A stretch of DNA of 64,000 nt from Solea solea (taxonomy: Eukaryota > Chordata > Actinopteri > Pleuronectiformes > Soleidae): positions 8,431,186-8,495,185 of the forward strand of contig NC_081144.1 in NCBI RefSeq assembly GCF_958295425.1, read 5' to 3'. Position numbers and translations under genes: made by a program. The first letter of the stretch is position 1. Each line of letters begins with the position of its first letter. The notes beneath the pieces were generated by a model, which worked only from the letters and a program-made list of their open reading frames with translations, did no database searches and was not told where the DNA came from. Shown here one piece after another: positions 48,985-63,700 of the stretch.

Positions 48985-51551
48985 CTACAAGGAGCACGGC
49001 TGCACGTTGACGCCGCGGGCTGCGTGGCCTTGCAGGTCGATGGCCTGAGCGGGCTGCTGTCCGGGCCGTGCGTTCATCAGAGCCAGGTTCCGCACGCATC
49101 CCGTCACTCCTGACGAAAACTTCCCTCCTGTCATGGCGACCATGTCCGGGGCTCCACCTGTCACATGAGAACACAGAATAAGCATCCGGTCAGTCACTGT
49201 CAGATAAGATTTACTGGACGATTTGGGAGAATACTTGAATGAATGATTCAAACTAATAAGAGAAATAGAAATATTTTCATATTATCAGGAGCTTTTCAAC
49301 TGATTAAATACAGTAAAAATACAGTATAATGTAATACATTGCATACAGCAGCTAACTACACTTGATAATGATGTATTATGACGACAGAAAATGGCAGGAA
49401 AACATCAAATATGGTCAGTGAAATTAGTCAAGGTTCATTACATTCTATATAACTGCTTCATTACTATATATACATAAGTATTTTCAACTTGTTTGAAAAT
49501 ATTTGACTAAATCAGTTCCCTCCACTCACCCAGGTATATGCTGCCTTTGGTGTTGACCATGAGGCTTTTGCCCTTTGACTGTCCATGTAGTTGATGTCCT
49601 CCATCAATCTGGATGTAGCCATCTTTTCCAGTTCTACACAAAGCGCAAGCAAGACATTAAAATGTTCGGACAAACGCAAACACTCGTGACAGATATTTTT
49701 GACAGGTTATGGCTGACAAGCACAAAAAAAATGTTTTCTGGGATATAATAATAATAATAATAATAATACATTGTATTTGCTGGCACCTTTTCTTGACAAG
49801 GTCATCTTACATACAATACAAACACATAATAAGTAAAAAAAAAATTAAAGACAATAAAACAATAGGAAAACTACACTTTCGACTGACAGTGTTTCAAAGT
49901 TTGACAAGATATCTTAGAAGCGTCGATGTGTTTTTCCCAATCTTTTTTAATTAAATACACTGACCATGTCAGCTTTTGTTGCATTGTTTTTTATTTGTTT
50001 TTGTTTTTTAAACCACAGGATAATATAGATATAGTGTAAATGTACACTACTTTTCTAAGTGATCAGGTTATATTTTACATTTTATTATATTACCAACAAA
50101 AACGTCAGGATTCCTGTATGTGTATAACACACTGTTCCTACAGAAATAGCACTACATAAATATGTACAGTATGTCAAGTGAAAAGACTGGAGAATATCGT
50201 ATGAATCCTACCTGACTGCAGTGATCTTGTGCCATTTCCCATCATTGACAGACTTGTGGGACATGATCTCTGCCTCGCCACTGCCCAGCTGGTAACTAGA
50301 CATTGCACGTATCATAAGCTTTACTACAGCATGTGCTCATTAGTGACAGATAAATAACACATCTGGTTATCAACAGGGCTACATGATTGCAGGCTGTAGT
50401 CACCTGAAAACAAGGTGTCCATTCTTTAAGCCGAGGGTAATGAAGTCTTTGCCTTTGCCGTGTTCTCCAGGTTCCTGTACATTCAAATGTTTAGTAAGCG
50501 GAGGAAGCAAACCGTAGTTTCCACCAACAGGAAATGTTCTATTATTTCTAGTATGACATACTGTATAACCTCCATAATATGGAAGCCCATGTTGTCCTAA
50601 AAAAAATAAAGAGAGATAAAACTTAAAAATATCCTCTAAGTAAATTGAAATTATGAGATAAAAAGTCAGAATTATGAGACTCATCATTTTGACTTTTTAT
50701 CTCATAATTTTGACTTTTTTTATCTCATAATTTTGACTTAGTATCTCATAATTTTGACTTAGGTATCTCATAATTTTGACTTAGTAGCTCATAATTTTGA
50801 CTTAGTATTTCATAATTTTGACTTAGTATCTCATAATTTTGACTTAGTATCTCATAATTTTGACTTAGTATCTCATAATTTTTGGCAGAAATGGGCTTCC
50901 ATATTCCATACAATCATGTTGTGCCGTACAAATACCGTACAATACCTTTATGTTTAAAATCATGTGGTTCTCCAGACATTTCCTTATCATGGCATACATA
51001 TATTTCTTTTTTGGATAATGCACGTTATTATGAAACAATGAGTCGATACCTTTTTACTAGCATGCACCTTTCGCAAATTACGTGCGCCGCGGGTCTCCTG
51101 AGGAAAATGGAGGATGAGTTAGAGAAGCAACATGCATTTATTTAGTGGTGTCAGACACTCGCAGCCAACATGCCCAAGTCAGTGACAGTATGAGTTATAG
51201 ACAGTGTGTGGCGATGACCGCCGCTCAACAGCCAATCAGACACAAACACTGCGTCTGTGATGTGTTGGTGCTGACGTTTAAGTCCAAAATGAATGTTAAT
51301 AAGTGTCACTCTTTAACAGATGGGGGTGATAGTGGGGATTAACAGTGCTGATGTGAAGGAGTCATATTTGGGCGAGGATTAAGAAAGTTAAGGTTTAAGA
51401 TGTGGGTTAAAACCATATGGCTCAGTGCATGTAGTTTAAAGACATGAGCAGGAACAAGTACTTACCACACCCTGCCACAGGATCAGTCCTTCTAAGGAGC
51501 TCGTGTTGATCTCTAATTCGATGGTTTCTGGTGAGTCATGGGCACTAAAAA

Positions 51552-51583
<32 letters not shown>

Positions 51584-51721
51584 AAAAGCCTTGATTCTTT
51601 CATTCTTCATTTACAAACTACTGTATACTTCAAAGGCAAACTGACCTTCTTGGGAAAACGGATTTAGGCAGAGCGATGTATCCATCATTGTGGAAATGAG
51701 CTGCATATTGGTAGGGTGAAT
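48985..51721 (-). CDS. hspg2: hspg2 laminin-G domain 3 (endorepellin C-terminal module) and stop
   Basis: Exons 51721-51646, 51544-51466, 50474-50404, 50295-50212, 49633-49530 and 49157-48985. Landmarks: YQYAAHFHNDGYIALPKSVF, ETIELEINTSSLEGLILWQG, KGKDFITLGLKNGHLVF, YQLGSGEAEIMS, NDGKWHKITAVR, GSIYLGGAPDM and the closing GVNVQPCSL. The last residues align with the human C-terminus. LG3 carries the main alpha2beta1 integrin-binding activity of mammalian endorepellin. Confidence 0.95.
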
Positions 51722-54700
51722 CTACACAAAGAACATCATAAAACATAAAATGAACTGTTTTGCAAGGGCTATTGTGCACCTTCATCCACATTGTTATGAT
51801 GCCCTCCAGAGGCAGAAGCGTGGAAGATGTCCTGGTAAGACAGGCTTGGTTAGATACATTGTCTTGGTGTGGGAATAACACTCAGATGCATATTTTTAAC
51901 GGCACGATACAGACACATTTGCCACTCCCCCCCGACAACAGATAGACATTATTTGCCATTCCTAACACGTCACAGCATCTCTGACCGTCCACAGAACTCA
52001 AACAAACAATGAATCCATGCATAAAAAAACATTAAGGAAAGAATTTTGACACACATTGCACACAGCGATCACACTGTGCTTTCAACAATTGAAGTTGTTA
52101 GTCACGAAAGAAAACGTGTGGACATGGATTAGTTTTCATGTTCCGAGATTTCCAATGAGAAAACCATGTATTTTTCCCCCTTGGTTGTTGTAAGAGAGAG
52201 AGTTTTGTGAAGGAGGGAAACAAGAGATTTTATGAGTGAGTAACCACCTTCCATTCCTCCACATGATAACAGGAAAAAAAGGAAATTAAGGGGAATTCCA
52301 CATCATGGTGTTTACTTTTTGAAATGAAGAGAGTAGAAAGCATTTGATCTCCCAGCTGCAGTTTATCATCCTAATACCTTTTATCATAGATGCAGAATTC
52401 CCCTCTCCCAACATTCTGATGGGGATAAGAGCCTCAGTTACCAGTAAAGTAGAGATGCGTGTTTGGTTTTAAGTTTATGCGCGGACATGTGTTAAGCGAC
52501 AGACAGTTTGGGTTGAGGTTTGAGGGTCGCGGGGCCCCCTCGAGCTCAGACGGGCTCGCTCTGTTAGTCACGGTCACTTCAGGCAGACTGAATGTTGAAA
52601 TACTGTACCATTTGCCTCGCTAGCTTCCACATTCCACAGGCCCGCGGGGAAGCTGAAGACCTGGCCTGTGTGTGCAGGATATAGCCATAAGAGCGCAGGG
52701 GTAAGACACATTTAATCACTTATGGGTAACCCTCCCAGCATGAATTTGATTTGAAGGCTGGGAGCGAACCGTCTGATGTTAGAGGGACTTCATATTGTGA
52801 AGAATGTGGGTCATATGGGATTGTTTCTGGCTGTATGTGTATTCTTTTCTTTATTATATGTATAGGATGCAGGTGCGTGCCGTGGATTACATGTGCTGAT
52901 GCCATATGCTTTGATTTCAGTCTTCTACTGCAAATGCATCGTCATAGAAAAACACAATGACAAAAAAAGAAAACAATTCTGTTTTCTGAATATGATTCAA
53001 TTGAACTCTGTTGATGTGTACGTGGTAAGAGCGACGGCGGATACTTACTTTCTTCGCAGTTGAGGCCTGTGTAGCTGGGTGTACACACACACTGACCGTC
53101 CACACAGCTGCCGCCATTCTGGCACTGACGGCTGCTCTGGCAAGCGTCTTTCACCACCTCACAGTGCTCACCTGCAAGAGGTGAAAGGTCAAAGACACAA
53201 CAGAGGCAGGGGGGGGGGGGGGGTCTTTCAACATCTTTTACATTCTAATCATGAATGATTTCTTTGTTTCAATTCAATTCAATTCAATTGTATTTGTATT
53301 TGTAGAGCGCCGAATCACAACATACATGGTGGTTTAGCAGTGTGTCAGCCACCCCTGCGCTGCTGCTGTATAAACACAGACGCTCCCCCAGATGAAGGAT
53401 GCAGCATACAAATGATGCTACATCCTCTCTAGCTTAATATTAGTGTTGAGAAAACGTGGAGCACTGACCTTCGAATCCATCCTTACAGAGACACTGGTAC
53501 TCGTACTCGACACTCGACATACAGTGACCACCATTCAGACAGGGCCGGCGGTCGCAGGGACTGTTGTCCACACACCTTCGGACAGATCTACTTTCTATAA
53601 AGCTGTAGGACAGGTCCACCTTCTTGTTGTTGATGGAAACCTAACAGGAAGTGTGTGTGAAGTGACAGGTGTAAGCTGTACCAGATAAAGGAAATGCCAC
53701 AAATGTAGTGTTTTACTTCTGTTACTGCAGACCCATCTCACCTCTCCTATGCATCCATCAAACATTTCGCTGACATTGGCGGATTTAGGGAGGATGTCCA
53801 TTTTGGGGACTCCACCCAAGTACATGGGTGTGTGGATGTTGAGGCCCTGGGCTTTTCCTGGCGACGTCTTACTCTCCACTTGGCCTTGGTCGACCTTTAG
53901 GTAGCCGGACTTTTTGTTCCGCTCGGCCACGACTCTGTGCCACTGACCCAGAGACACAGGCTCGGGGCTACGGAGGATAGCTTGGCCTGAACATCAAGAC
54001 ATGTTAATAGAGTTTTTACCTCCTCTGACAATTACCTTTATACACAGGAATATAGTTGTAAGTGGTGGTAAATGACCGTTATACCAATGTTATCTTCTTA
54101 TGCGATATTTTGATCTTTATCTTTACATAACAGCACGTGCTGGTTTTAAAACCAACAGATGTATAATAAATGAAAACCAGTAACTCGTTTCATGTCGTGA
54201 TTGAGTGATGTTGGGGTTCTTTACCTGTGCCCAGCTCATATCTGAATTCCACGTGACCCTCCACCATGGAAATGGCTACAAAGTCCTCCACTTTCATTTT
54301 CTTCCCACCACAGAAGAACATCAGGCCGTCTCTATGCAGGGGTTTGAACTCCACCTCAACACGCAGGTCATCATGGATGTTGGTCAGAGGAGGATACGCG
54401 ATAAACGTCTCCTCACCGTCAAACAGCGGAGTGGTCACTAGTTCCCCTTGAGGAAAATGCGACATTTTTGAGGAAATTATGAAAGACGTATCGTTTGTCT
54501 CTTGTTATATCTTTTGTATGGTAAACATGAGACTATGTTAAGAAGATTGGATGTGTTCTGCGATGTGTTTCCTCTCTTACCTTCCATGCATTTGTTTCCA
54601 AATTTACCAAGATGGCATCGGCAGTCATAACCCAGTCCGTTTGGGTGGTTGATACACGTGGCATCTGGTCCACAAGCCTCTGTGGGAATTCAGGTAAAAG

Positions 54701-57700
54701 AACCAACAGGGATCAATTCTCTTATATGTTCTTAATTCTTGGTTTTTGACCAGGTGGTCAGGTGGAGTTTGATATGTACCTGAGTGACAGTGCAGGGATG
54801 AGTGGTGCTGGCAGTTACTACCGGTGAATCCTCTTGGGCAAGTGCACTTATACAAGCTGGCATCTGAGTCCGCACATCTGCCGCTATTCTAAATATCACA
54901 TGAGGGATAGCTTCATGAAATGATGGACTTAAAAGATGAGCCACTAATGTACACAAAGGACAGGTGTCACTGACCTGGCATGGGCTATCTTTGCAGGTGG
55001 GACAGTTTGTGACACCAGTGGAGCTGCGGTCAAGGTCTTTGAAGATGACTTCCTCACCCTGGATGAGCAGCTGACGGATACAACCTGCACAGCATTCAAC
55101 ATTCAACGATGACAAGTCATCACACAAATGAAAAATGTTTAGTCCACCCCCGTTTTTTCGGTTCTTACCAACAAACCCGGTCTTAATGCCGGCGGTTTTG
55201 GCAAGCAGTGTGTAGTTAGGGTAACCGCCCACATGCAGCTCCTCATTCAGATCCAGACCCTGGAACTTGCCCTGAGGAGAGGATATGAGCAGATATGGAT
55301 AATGAATCACTGAACACATTAACTGCACATACAGTAAGTGACAGCGGGAGTTACATTCACACTGACGTGAGTACCTGTGAGCTGCCGTTGATCGGCTCCC
55401 CTCCGTCCACGATGATATAACCCAGGGTGTGGTTGCGATACAGCTCGACGGTGTGAAACTCTCCCAGTTTGATGGGGTTGGGGTCACGTATAGTGGCCAT
55501 GCCGGAGCCCACGTCAAACCTGGTACATAAGAATCAATAGATTAAAAAATACAATAAAGCTCAATCGCGTTGTTTTTACTTTCGAGAACAAACTGACCTG
55601 AACTCCAAGCGACCGCCCACAAGTCCCAGAGAGATAAAGTCGGCTCCTGTAGTTTTCCTCTGGCCATTGAAGAGGATCATGCCTGCACCACAAAAAACAG
55701 GGTTAGTGAACACTTGAAAAAGAGGTATAGCTAATGAATGGACAGATAGTACAAACACGATCCTATATATATATATATATATATAATATCCATCTTAACA
55801 AGTCAATAAAGTTTGATTTGAATTCAAACAAGTCAAATCTTCCAGTATTTCAAGTATTTGCTGGAATTTCCTTGAGCCTGCAGTGATACTAGTACAAGCA
55901 GTAGTAGAAGTGACTTGTTGGGATGGATATTGTTTGTATTAGAGTCATCACACAGAAGATGATCTCTCGAAGCTGATTGTAAAGCAGCATGCTATGGTGA
56001 GGCAAATTCAAAGCCAACCAAAGCCTCCTCAGGATGGGCTGCCAAGTGCAACCAGTTACATAAATAAACTACTTCTTTTTTTCACATGCTGGATATTTAC
56101 ATGCTTTTATGAGCCACACATGTCTACATATATGTACATATGGAGTATGTGTATGATATGTTTAATGCAGCTTATAAATTGGTGGTGGGTGAAACTGGAC
56201 AAACAAAATCCATACACTCACACACTGGTTGCAAATGAAGGAAAATCTTCAATTTTCAATATGAAGACATATGACAAAGTATGGCTCTTTGACATTCTAA
56301 ATAATATACTGTCTTTTACATTTGCTGTCATGTCTCCACAAACTATTGGCAGGTAAAAAAAAAAAGCCAGTTACTCCTTTTAAATATCAAGAAATATGAG
56401 TATAACATTGCTTTTGAACAATTGCTGTGATTTTTAGGCAGCAGTGCTACTTTAAAGGCAACGCAGAAGCTGGTACATTATATTATGACGTAGAAGTAGA
56501 TTTCCAGCCAAGTTTTTAATGACTGTAATGTTTAAAAAGAAAGGCCATGCAACAATATTACATCTCTTTCAAAGCCCCATGAATCAGCTCTGAGCTGGGT
56601 GCATTATGTGAAAGTCCGATGCAGCCAAAAACAAAAGCAGCACTTCACAACATCAGCCTTGAGCTCCTGTGGTTCTCAAGCACCGAGACTCACCGGCGTA
56701 CAATATGAGACCTTCCCACCGCGTGGGTGAGAGGAAGAGCAAGGTGACGAGGAAAAGAAAGAAGACGACGACTCAGTAAAATACCACATGAGGAAAATAT
56801 GACAAAAACACAGGACACAACACATAGCAGTACACACAGTACAATGACATTACTGCGACAAAAGTATGAAGTCATACAGTACACATTTCAACTGATATTT
56901 TACGCCGTGCTTGCTTACCATCAACATTATCAGGTCTAAAGTTGATCTTGATGCTAAAAACCTTATAGGCATTTTTGATGGTGGGTAGTGTGAGGTAGGA
57001 CAGTGGTTCCTGGGCAAAGTATGGCATCACTCTCTCTGCAAAAAAAAAAAAAAGAAAGCACACAACTTCACAGTTAGATACACACAACTATGCTTGATTC
57101 ATCATCACTATTGTAGTCTCCACTCCGCAGACACACCATGAACTTGAAGTGTAGTGAAGGCCTCCACTTTGCCCTGTTTGTTGGAGGCGGTGCACACGTA
57201 TGTCCCAGAATCCTCGTGGGTCACGCGAGGAACTGTCAGCGCGTTGGCTTCCTGGAAACACTTGGGAAGAAGCTCTCCATCCATCTACATAGAGACAGAG
57301 ACACGCGTCAGTAAAACAATATCACACACTATCCAGACTTACATGGAGTGAATAGAGCTCAGTATCAGTGATCAGTATCACCTGTGTCAAAATTGCTGCT
57401 GTGACAATATATTTAGACCATAAACAGCATACAGTTTTAAAAAAAAGAAAATAATGCATTTGAATTCCCCAATTCCCCAAGTTACATTTTTAGTTTACAT
57501 AAAGATCTTAGTTACCTTGGACCATTTGATCTCAGGTACAGGATATCCTGAAGCCACACAGGGTAAGACAGCATCAGACCCGACTGTCACCTCTTTAGTT
57601 TCTGGCAGCGCAGCAATTTGAGGAAGAGCTGAGGAAAAAAAAAAACAGAAAATAATTTTAATAAGAGATGGAAGAACTGCAGGCTTAAAGGTCAAGCATG

Positions 57701-60700
57701 AGATATTTGCAAGGCTGTACTGGCTGAAATGGAATAAACTATTCAGTGTTTGTATGAGCGCATTTTTTCCCCCCAAAGCCTTAGAATACACCTTTTTTTA
57801 TTTCGTATTTTAAGCAAGGGCCATCTTGTTCTACCATGTTTCTTACAGCAGCCCAAATGCATTTCTCATTTTGAGGCTTATTAAGCAAACAAAGAAGAAG
57901 AACATCCTTTCAGTAAATGAAGACCATCATAGTTCCTTGACGTGCTTGGGAAAAGGAGGGGTGAGCAGAGGAGTCCACTTTATCGTCTGCAGTCTGACTA
58001 TTAGATTATAAGGAGTTCATTCAAGGATTACTCACACTGCACATGAAGCACCACCTGGGACTGCACTGAGCCGACGTCGTTGGTGGCGGTGCAGCGGTAC
58101 TGCCCCGCGTCAGCCTCGGTCACTTGCTCGATCTTCAGCATTCCTCCCTTCACCATGATGTGAGCTGGCAAAGCCCCGCCCACTTTACTCCACTGGACGG
58201 TGGGCTCTGGGTCACCGACGGCCTGGCATTCGAACTCCACAGAGTTGCCGATCATCACAGTCTGCACTGAGGTGCGCACGTTGATCATGACCTTCGGCAG
58301 GGCTGTGGCAACGCAATGGAGCGGAACAACAGTAAATGAAATGAAAAAAACACGGGAAGTGGTGTTCACGTTGGTATATTTGCAGTAAATGTTACAGACC
58401 CTGAATTGTCAGTCTGGCAGTATCCTGGGCCAAACCGTACACACTGCTGGCTCTGCAGATATAAACTCCTTCATTGCTCTGCTCGAGGTTCTCGATCCTG
58501 CAGACAGAGATGCAATTACACACGTTACACATTTAAGGGACTATTTCAGTAGAAAAGATGGATTTTTAGTCCCACAATAAGAACATTTGCAGCACAGCAG
58601 ATAATAAAAGGTAATAGATTAGAGTTATCATCTGTTATAAGCACAGAAAGACAGGTTTGATGGTATGTGGATGAACGTGAGAAACAGTGCATGAGGTCTA
58701 ATTATTATTTATTTAAAGTGTAAGTCTGGTAAAAATGATGATATGATGATCAAATGTGTGATTGACTGCGTGTTTGGTCTACATATACAAATATTCGGAG
58801 CTGTTTTTGTCTTGTTCAGTGTCCTGTTTTTACCAAAACCAATATAAGGCGCGATGAGTCACCTGAGCACGCCGTCCTTGACGTGGTGGTTTGGCGGCAG
58901 AGCGCCTCCTTCCTTAAGCCACTCTATTTTGGTGTCAGTACCTCCTGCTGCTGAGCAGGTGAACTCCACAGCACTGCCCTGGGCCTTTACCTCAACCTGG
59001 GGTGATACACGCACTGCCAGAGGTGCTACAGAGGGAAACAATAGAGACATCATTTACTGAAGGTCGAGTCGTGCCATGGAAACTCTGTTGCATCCATTTA
59101 AAGTTTTTAGCTGCTCTTAAATAATTGCTAACCAACGACATCTGTATGTATCCAATCATGATATTTTCACACTTACATCTGACTGTGACTTTAGCCTCAA
59201 CGTGACTGTCGCCCACTTTATTAGTGGCCACACACTTGTAGCTCCCAGCATCCTCAGCGGTGGCCAGGTTAATCTGCAGATCCCCTCCGTTAATCTGAGC
59301 CCTCGGTGACAAGGGTCCGTCCGTTCTGGTCCAAGCGTAGGTCAAAGGAGGAGTTCCGTGTGCCAGGCATTGCAACCTGATCACCTCCCCTACCCGCACA
59401 GCCACATCAGACACAGAGGCATAAGGAGGAGCTAGAGATAGGAGGAAAAACAAAGCATATACAGACTTGGGTTATGATTAATGTATAACGTCAATATACA
59501 ATACTTTCCTTTAGAAATGAGGACAAAAATGACAGTAAATGACAAAAGCTGATGAAAAAAGCTTGAGACTCACTTTCGACATCGAGCATGATGGTGATTT
59601 CACTGGTTCCCATGTGGTTGGTGGCGCTGCAGATGTATTCTCCAGAGTCCTGCCGGCCCACACCGAGCAGAACCAAGCTGTTCTTGACAATCTTGTGTCC
59701 CCATGGTAGAGGAGACCTCAGCTTGGACCAAGTGATTGTTGGTGAGGGGAAACCTAGAAAAAAATCAGACTCTAGTGTTGCTTTATTAACAAAAACATTT
59801 TTTTTTTTTGTATTGTCATTTAAAAAAAGTGACATAAGAAGCCAGTTAAGATGTTTTAGCAGTCATTACCATGGGCCTCACAGAGCAGTGTTACTGTCTC
59901 TCCCTCCACCACAACCCTCCGTGGCTCAGGAACAGATGCCCGAGGCACTGATGGAAGCTGAGAGCCTCCCTCAACAATAACCTCCACCTTGGTCTCTGTA
60001 GAGCCCTCATTGTTGCGAGCCGTGCACACATAAGTGCCACTGTCTTCTGGGCGTGCTACGAGTATCTGCAGAAAAGGAAAATGGATTCCAGCCACAACTT
60101 TTGAAGAAATCAGTGATTTGAAGCTTTTCTGCTCTTCATGTCAGCTGTAGCAGTACCTGCATGACCGCATTGGACTCCATGGGAACGGGGCTGTTCAGCA
60201 TTATCTTGCGGTTGCTGTCCAGCCTGTGCCACGAGACAGAAGGTCGCGGCTCTCCTGATGCCTGGCATTCCAGGTTAATGGGTTCGCCCACTCTGACACG
60301 CACAGGTCCAAGAGGGGTGACAGTGGCCACTGGAGACTCTGGCGAGCACAGGCACACAAGGATCACATGGCTATGTCTCCCATCAGTCACTAGAGGGAAC
60401 CCTTGTCTGCAGAGTGCGGGAGACATGTGACTCACCTTTGACAATCAAAGACACGATGGTGTGTGTGATGCCGTACAGGTTGCTCGCCACACAACGGTAG
60501 GCGCCGTGGTTGATGGAGCGAACAGGGGCAATGGTCATGACAGAGCCATCTGGGCCGACTTTGACATTATCTGGAGGAGAGAGGGACAAATGACTTGTTA
60601 GAGACTCCTTAAAGGGACAGATCAATTCACTTGTCATTTATTAGATTGAGTCAAAACAGATGTCTGAGGTAAATAATGGAATCATCACAAACTCAGCACT

Positions 60701-63700
60701 CATTATGTTGTTTTATTACCACAGCCAAGACCAGGGGTCTGCAAGCTCTAGAAGCAGAAGAGCCATTTTTGACCCCTCTCCTCACCACAAATAATACGTT
60801 TTATATACTATATATATGTATATATGTATATATATATATATCTCAAAGAACCATAATTCAAGAACTACAAAAAGAAAACTATTGACATTTCATAGCTGTT
60901 TTTAACTGTTAACAAGAGAAAACATGAATCAGAACCTATTTGTGTCCTTACATTGTCTGTGGAAAATGTATTAAATAAAAAGTGACCCCAATATTTGGGT
61001 TTTATGTAGCACATGCTTGAGAAAACCTGGCACAAGTATGTGGATCCGAAAGACTATTTCTTCATGTGGACATGACTTCATTTCAGTGTTGGAAATGGCT
61101 TTCCATATTTCAAACACTTCCAACTAAAGTTTGTCTGCCCCTATTGCATTTGAAGTAGACATTCGGACGTATTTTACGTAGCCCCAATGTTAAAACACTT
61201 ATTCCTCGCCTTGATCTCTAAATAAAAGGTGTTCACTTTGAAAGAGAAATATTTTAAATTACATTTTTTTTCTCTTTTGAAGCCACATGTGGCTCTAGAG
61301 ACCCCTGGCCACGACGCATACGTTTTAGCCAGGTTTGTATAAAAAAGTAGAGGACGGATTTGGATGAAATTTTCTGGGGATGGAAGAAATGATTGCTGGA
61401 TATGGATGCAGATTCAGGATTTTTTTTTTTTTTTTTTTTTTAATACAATTGTTAACCCTTCAAGATTGAATGAACTAACAGGTGGGAAAGTGTGCAGCCT
61501 TGGCAGAGGTTTGTGTATTTGTGTGTGTGTGATGATTACCTGGCAGTGGCTGGTTGTTGTTCAACCCGGCCAGCTTCCACTCCAGTCTGACAGGCTGGGT
61601 GCCGCTGTACACCTTGCACCTGAAGCTGGCCGTCTCCCCCACACGCACTGCAGCACTGTGGGGCTCAATGGCGATGATTGGACTCTGGGGACCTGCAGCA
61701 GAAACCAGCAGTTTGTTCTTTCAGAACATTACTGTCCTCAATATCTCTTTATTAATCTGATTTACGATTCACAGACACTCAAAGTAACAAATTACTATTC
61801 AATGTGGCCCTGGATTATTGTTGGCGGCAGTTTTAGAGGTCAGTCCAGGAGAGAGCGAATGAGGATGAGATCATGGGATAGTAATAGCAAGGAAAATCTT
61901 TGATTCTGAGGTCACTGGAAAGCTGAAATGGAAAGTTAATCTGTGAAGTGAGACAGTGTTGGTCTGAGAACAACACTCTGCTATGTACTGCCCTGCCCTT
62001 AATGTGTTTATCCCAGCCTTTGGCTAATGCTGCCATCAAGTGTAATTTCCTAAGTGAGCAAGACATGACTGTCAATTCAGAAGTAACTCGGTGAGAATAA
62101 ATGTGCTAAATGTGTATAAATGAGCCCTTGTATTTATTGCTTTGCACAAATTTGACCTACGTGAAGTAGACGAAGTGACGGACACGGAGACCGAGGACTG
62201 ATGGACACGAGATCCTGGGTCTGCAGGGTTCTTCTGCACCCGACAGATATATTCTCCTGAGTCTTCAGGAGAGGCCGACAGGATACGCAGCTGATTGCCC
62301 AGAACCTGACGGAAGGAGACGCTTCAGTTCTGCTTATAATACCACAGAATACGATTGAATTGAATTATTCCCACTACACATGTCTTGAGACGCTGACAAA
62401 TTGGTCGTATATCACAATATCACAGTTGGTTTAGGTATAGCTCAATTCAGATTTGCTCTCACCTTGTTTGCATGTAATATCATAATCTGTGATAGTAGCA
62501 TAGACTAATATTAAAATAGAATAAGTAAGTGAAACACACATAAATCAACACTAAGGGAAGAGCAGTGTTAAGTTACATTACACCACATTAAAAGTGGGAA
62601 ATTGTACAGTTCCAATGAAACGGTACAATGACACACAGTCACTCATATGCAGCTTATATGCATTTTTTTTGTACATTCGTGAAACTACCTGGTGGTTGGA
62701 GGAGAGGCGTCCACTGGCTCTCGTCCAGGTGACCTGGGGAGGAGGATTTCCAGGTGCGAAGCAGTTGAGCTCCAGACTCTGGCCCTCCTGGACATCAGCA
62801 ATCGAAGGCTGGATGCTGACCACGGAGGAGCTGTGGTCCGCTGTTCAAAACAAATGCATTAGATTACGTTCTCGCTTTAAAAAGCACAGAGAACATTGCC
62901 AAAACTGTCCATCACTGTTTCCCAAACCTTTAAATGACCTTGTCCTATGTGTAAATGTGTTGTTTTGTCCACAAACCCAAGACAAACAGTTTACTGTCAT
63001 AAAGATGCAAAAGGACATAAAAAACTGAAATACAGTCCATATTACTCAGTTATCAAAATAGTTGTGAATCAATTTAGTAATGAACTAATCATTGATTAAT
63101 CGTTGCAGCCCTAGTCATGAAAATATGATGTAATATTACAACCAGGACGAGTTCAGTCAGGTGCACTGTCTCGCAAATCTCACCTTTGAGCACCGTGACT
63201 TTAATCGGAGCACTATTGGAGCCAATGCTGTTGCTGCCAACACACATGTAAGTGCCAGCATCAGACATCTTGATGTTGGGGATGAGCAGAGTGCCAATGT
63301 CCGTGCGGTCCATGCGCGCCTGGAGAGAACAGATCGATAAGAAATCTTATTAAACACCAGTCTTCATTGCATATTTGCCTATTCCCTGCCATTAAAGCTG
63401 TAGTGTGTAACCTTGAATTTAAAAAAAAAATGTCTGCTAGATTCACACCATTGCTACATGAGTCAATCCTGTGTTTCTCAGTAGTGAGAATGTTGAGATT
63501 TTATAAATGTCCTTGCTAAATGTGGGAGATGAACACATGTTTTCAGGATTTTCTTTAGTCTTTTAACGGTTTGATATCGGGAGTGGCGCTCATGACTCCT
63601 CCAGTGACGACACTCTCTGACCAATCACAGTCTGTCGACGTCACGTTTTAGTATCTGCTACGCTCACTTTGAACCGCACCAGAGCAGGTACTAAAAAAAG

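Noticed and set aside
50650..50880. Regularly spaced direct repeats, superficially like a CRISPR array
   Set aside because: The 21-bp units are contiguous without unique spacers, are enclosed by TIRs and lie in a vertebrate intron.
54732..55517. 261-residue uninterrupted minus-strand frame
   Set aside because: It reads through hspg2 exons and introns in mixed frames; the exons have clear splice sites and join in another arrangement.
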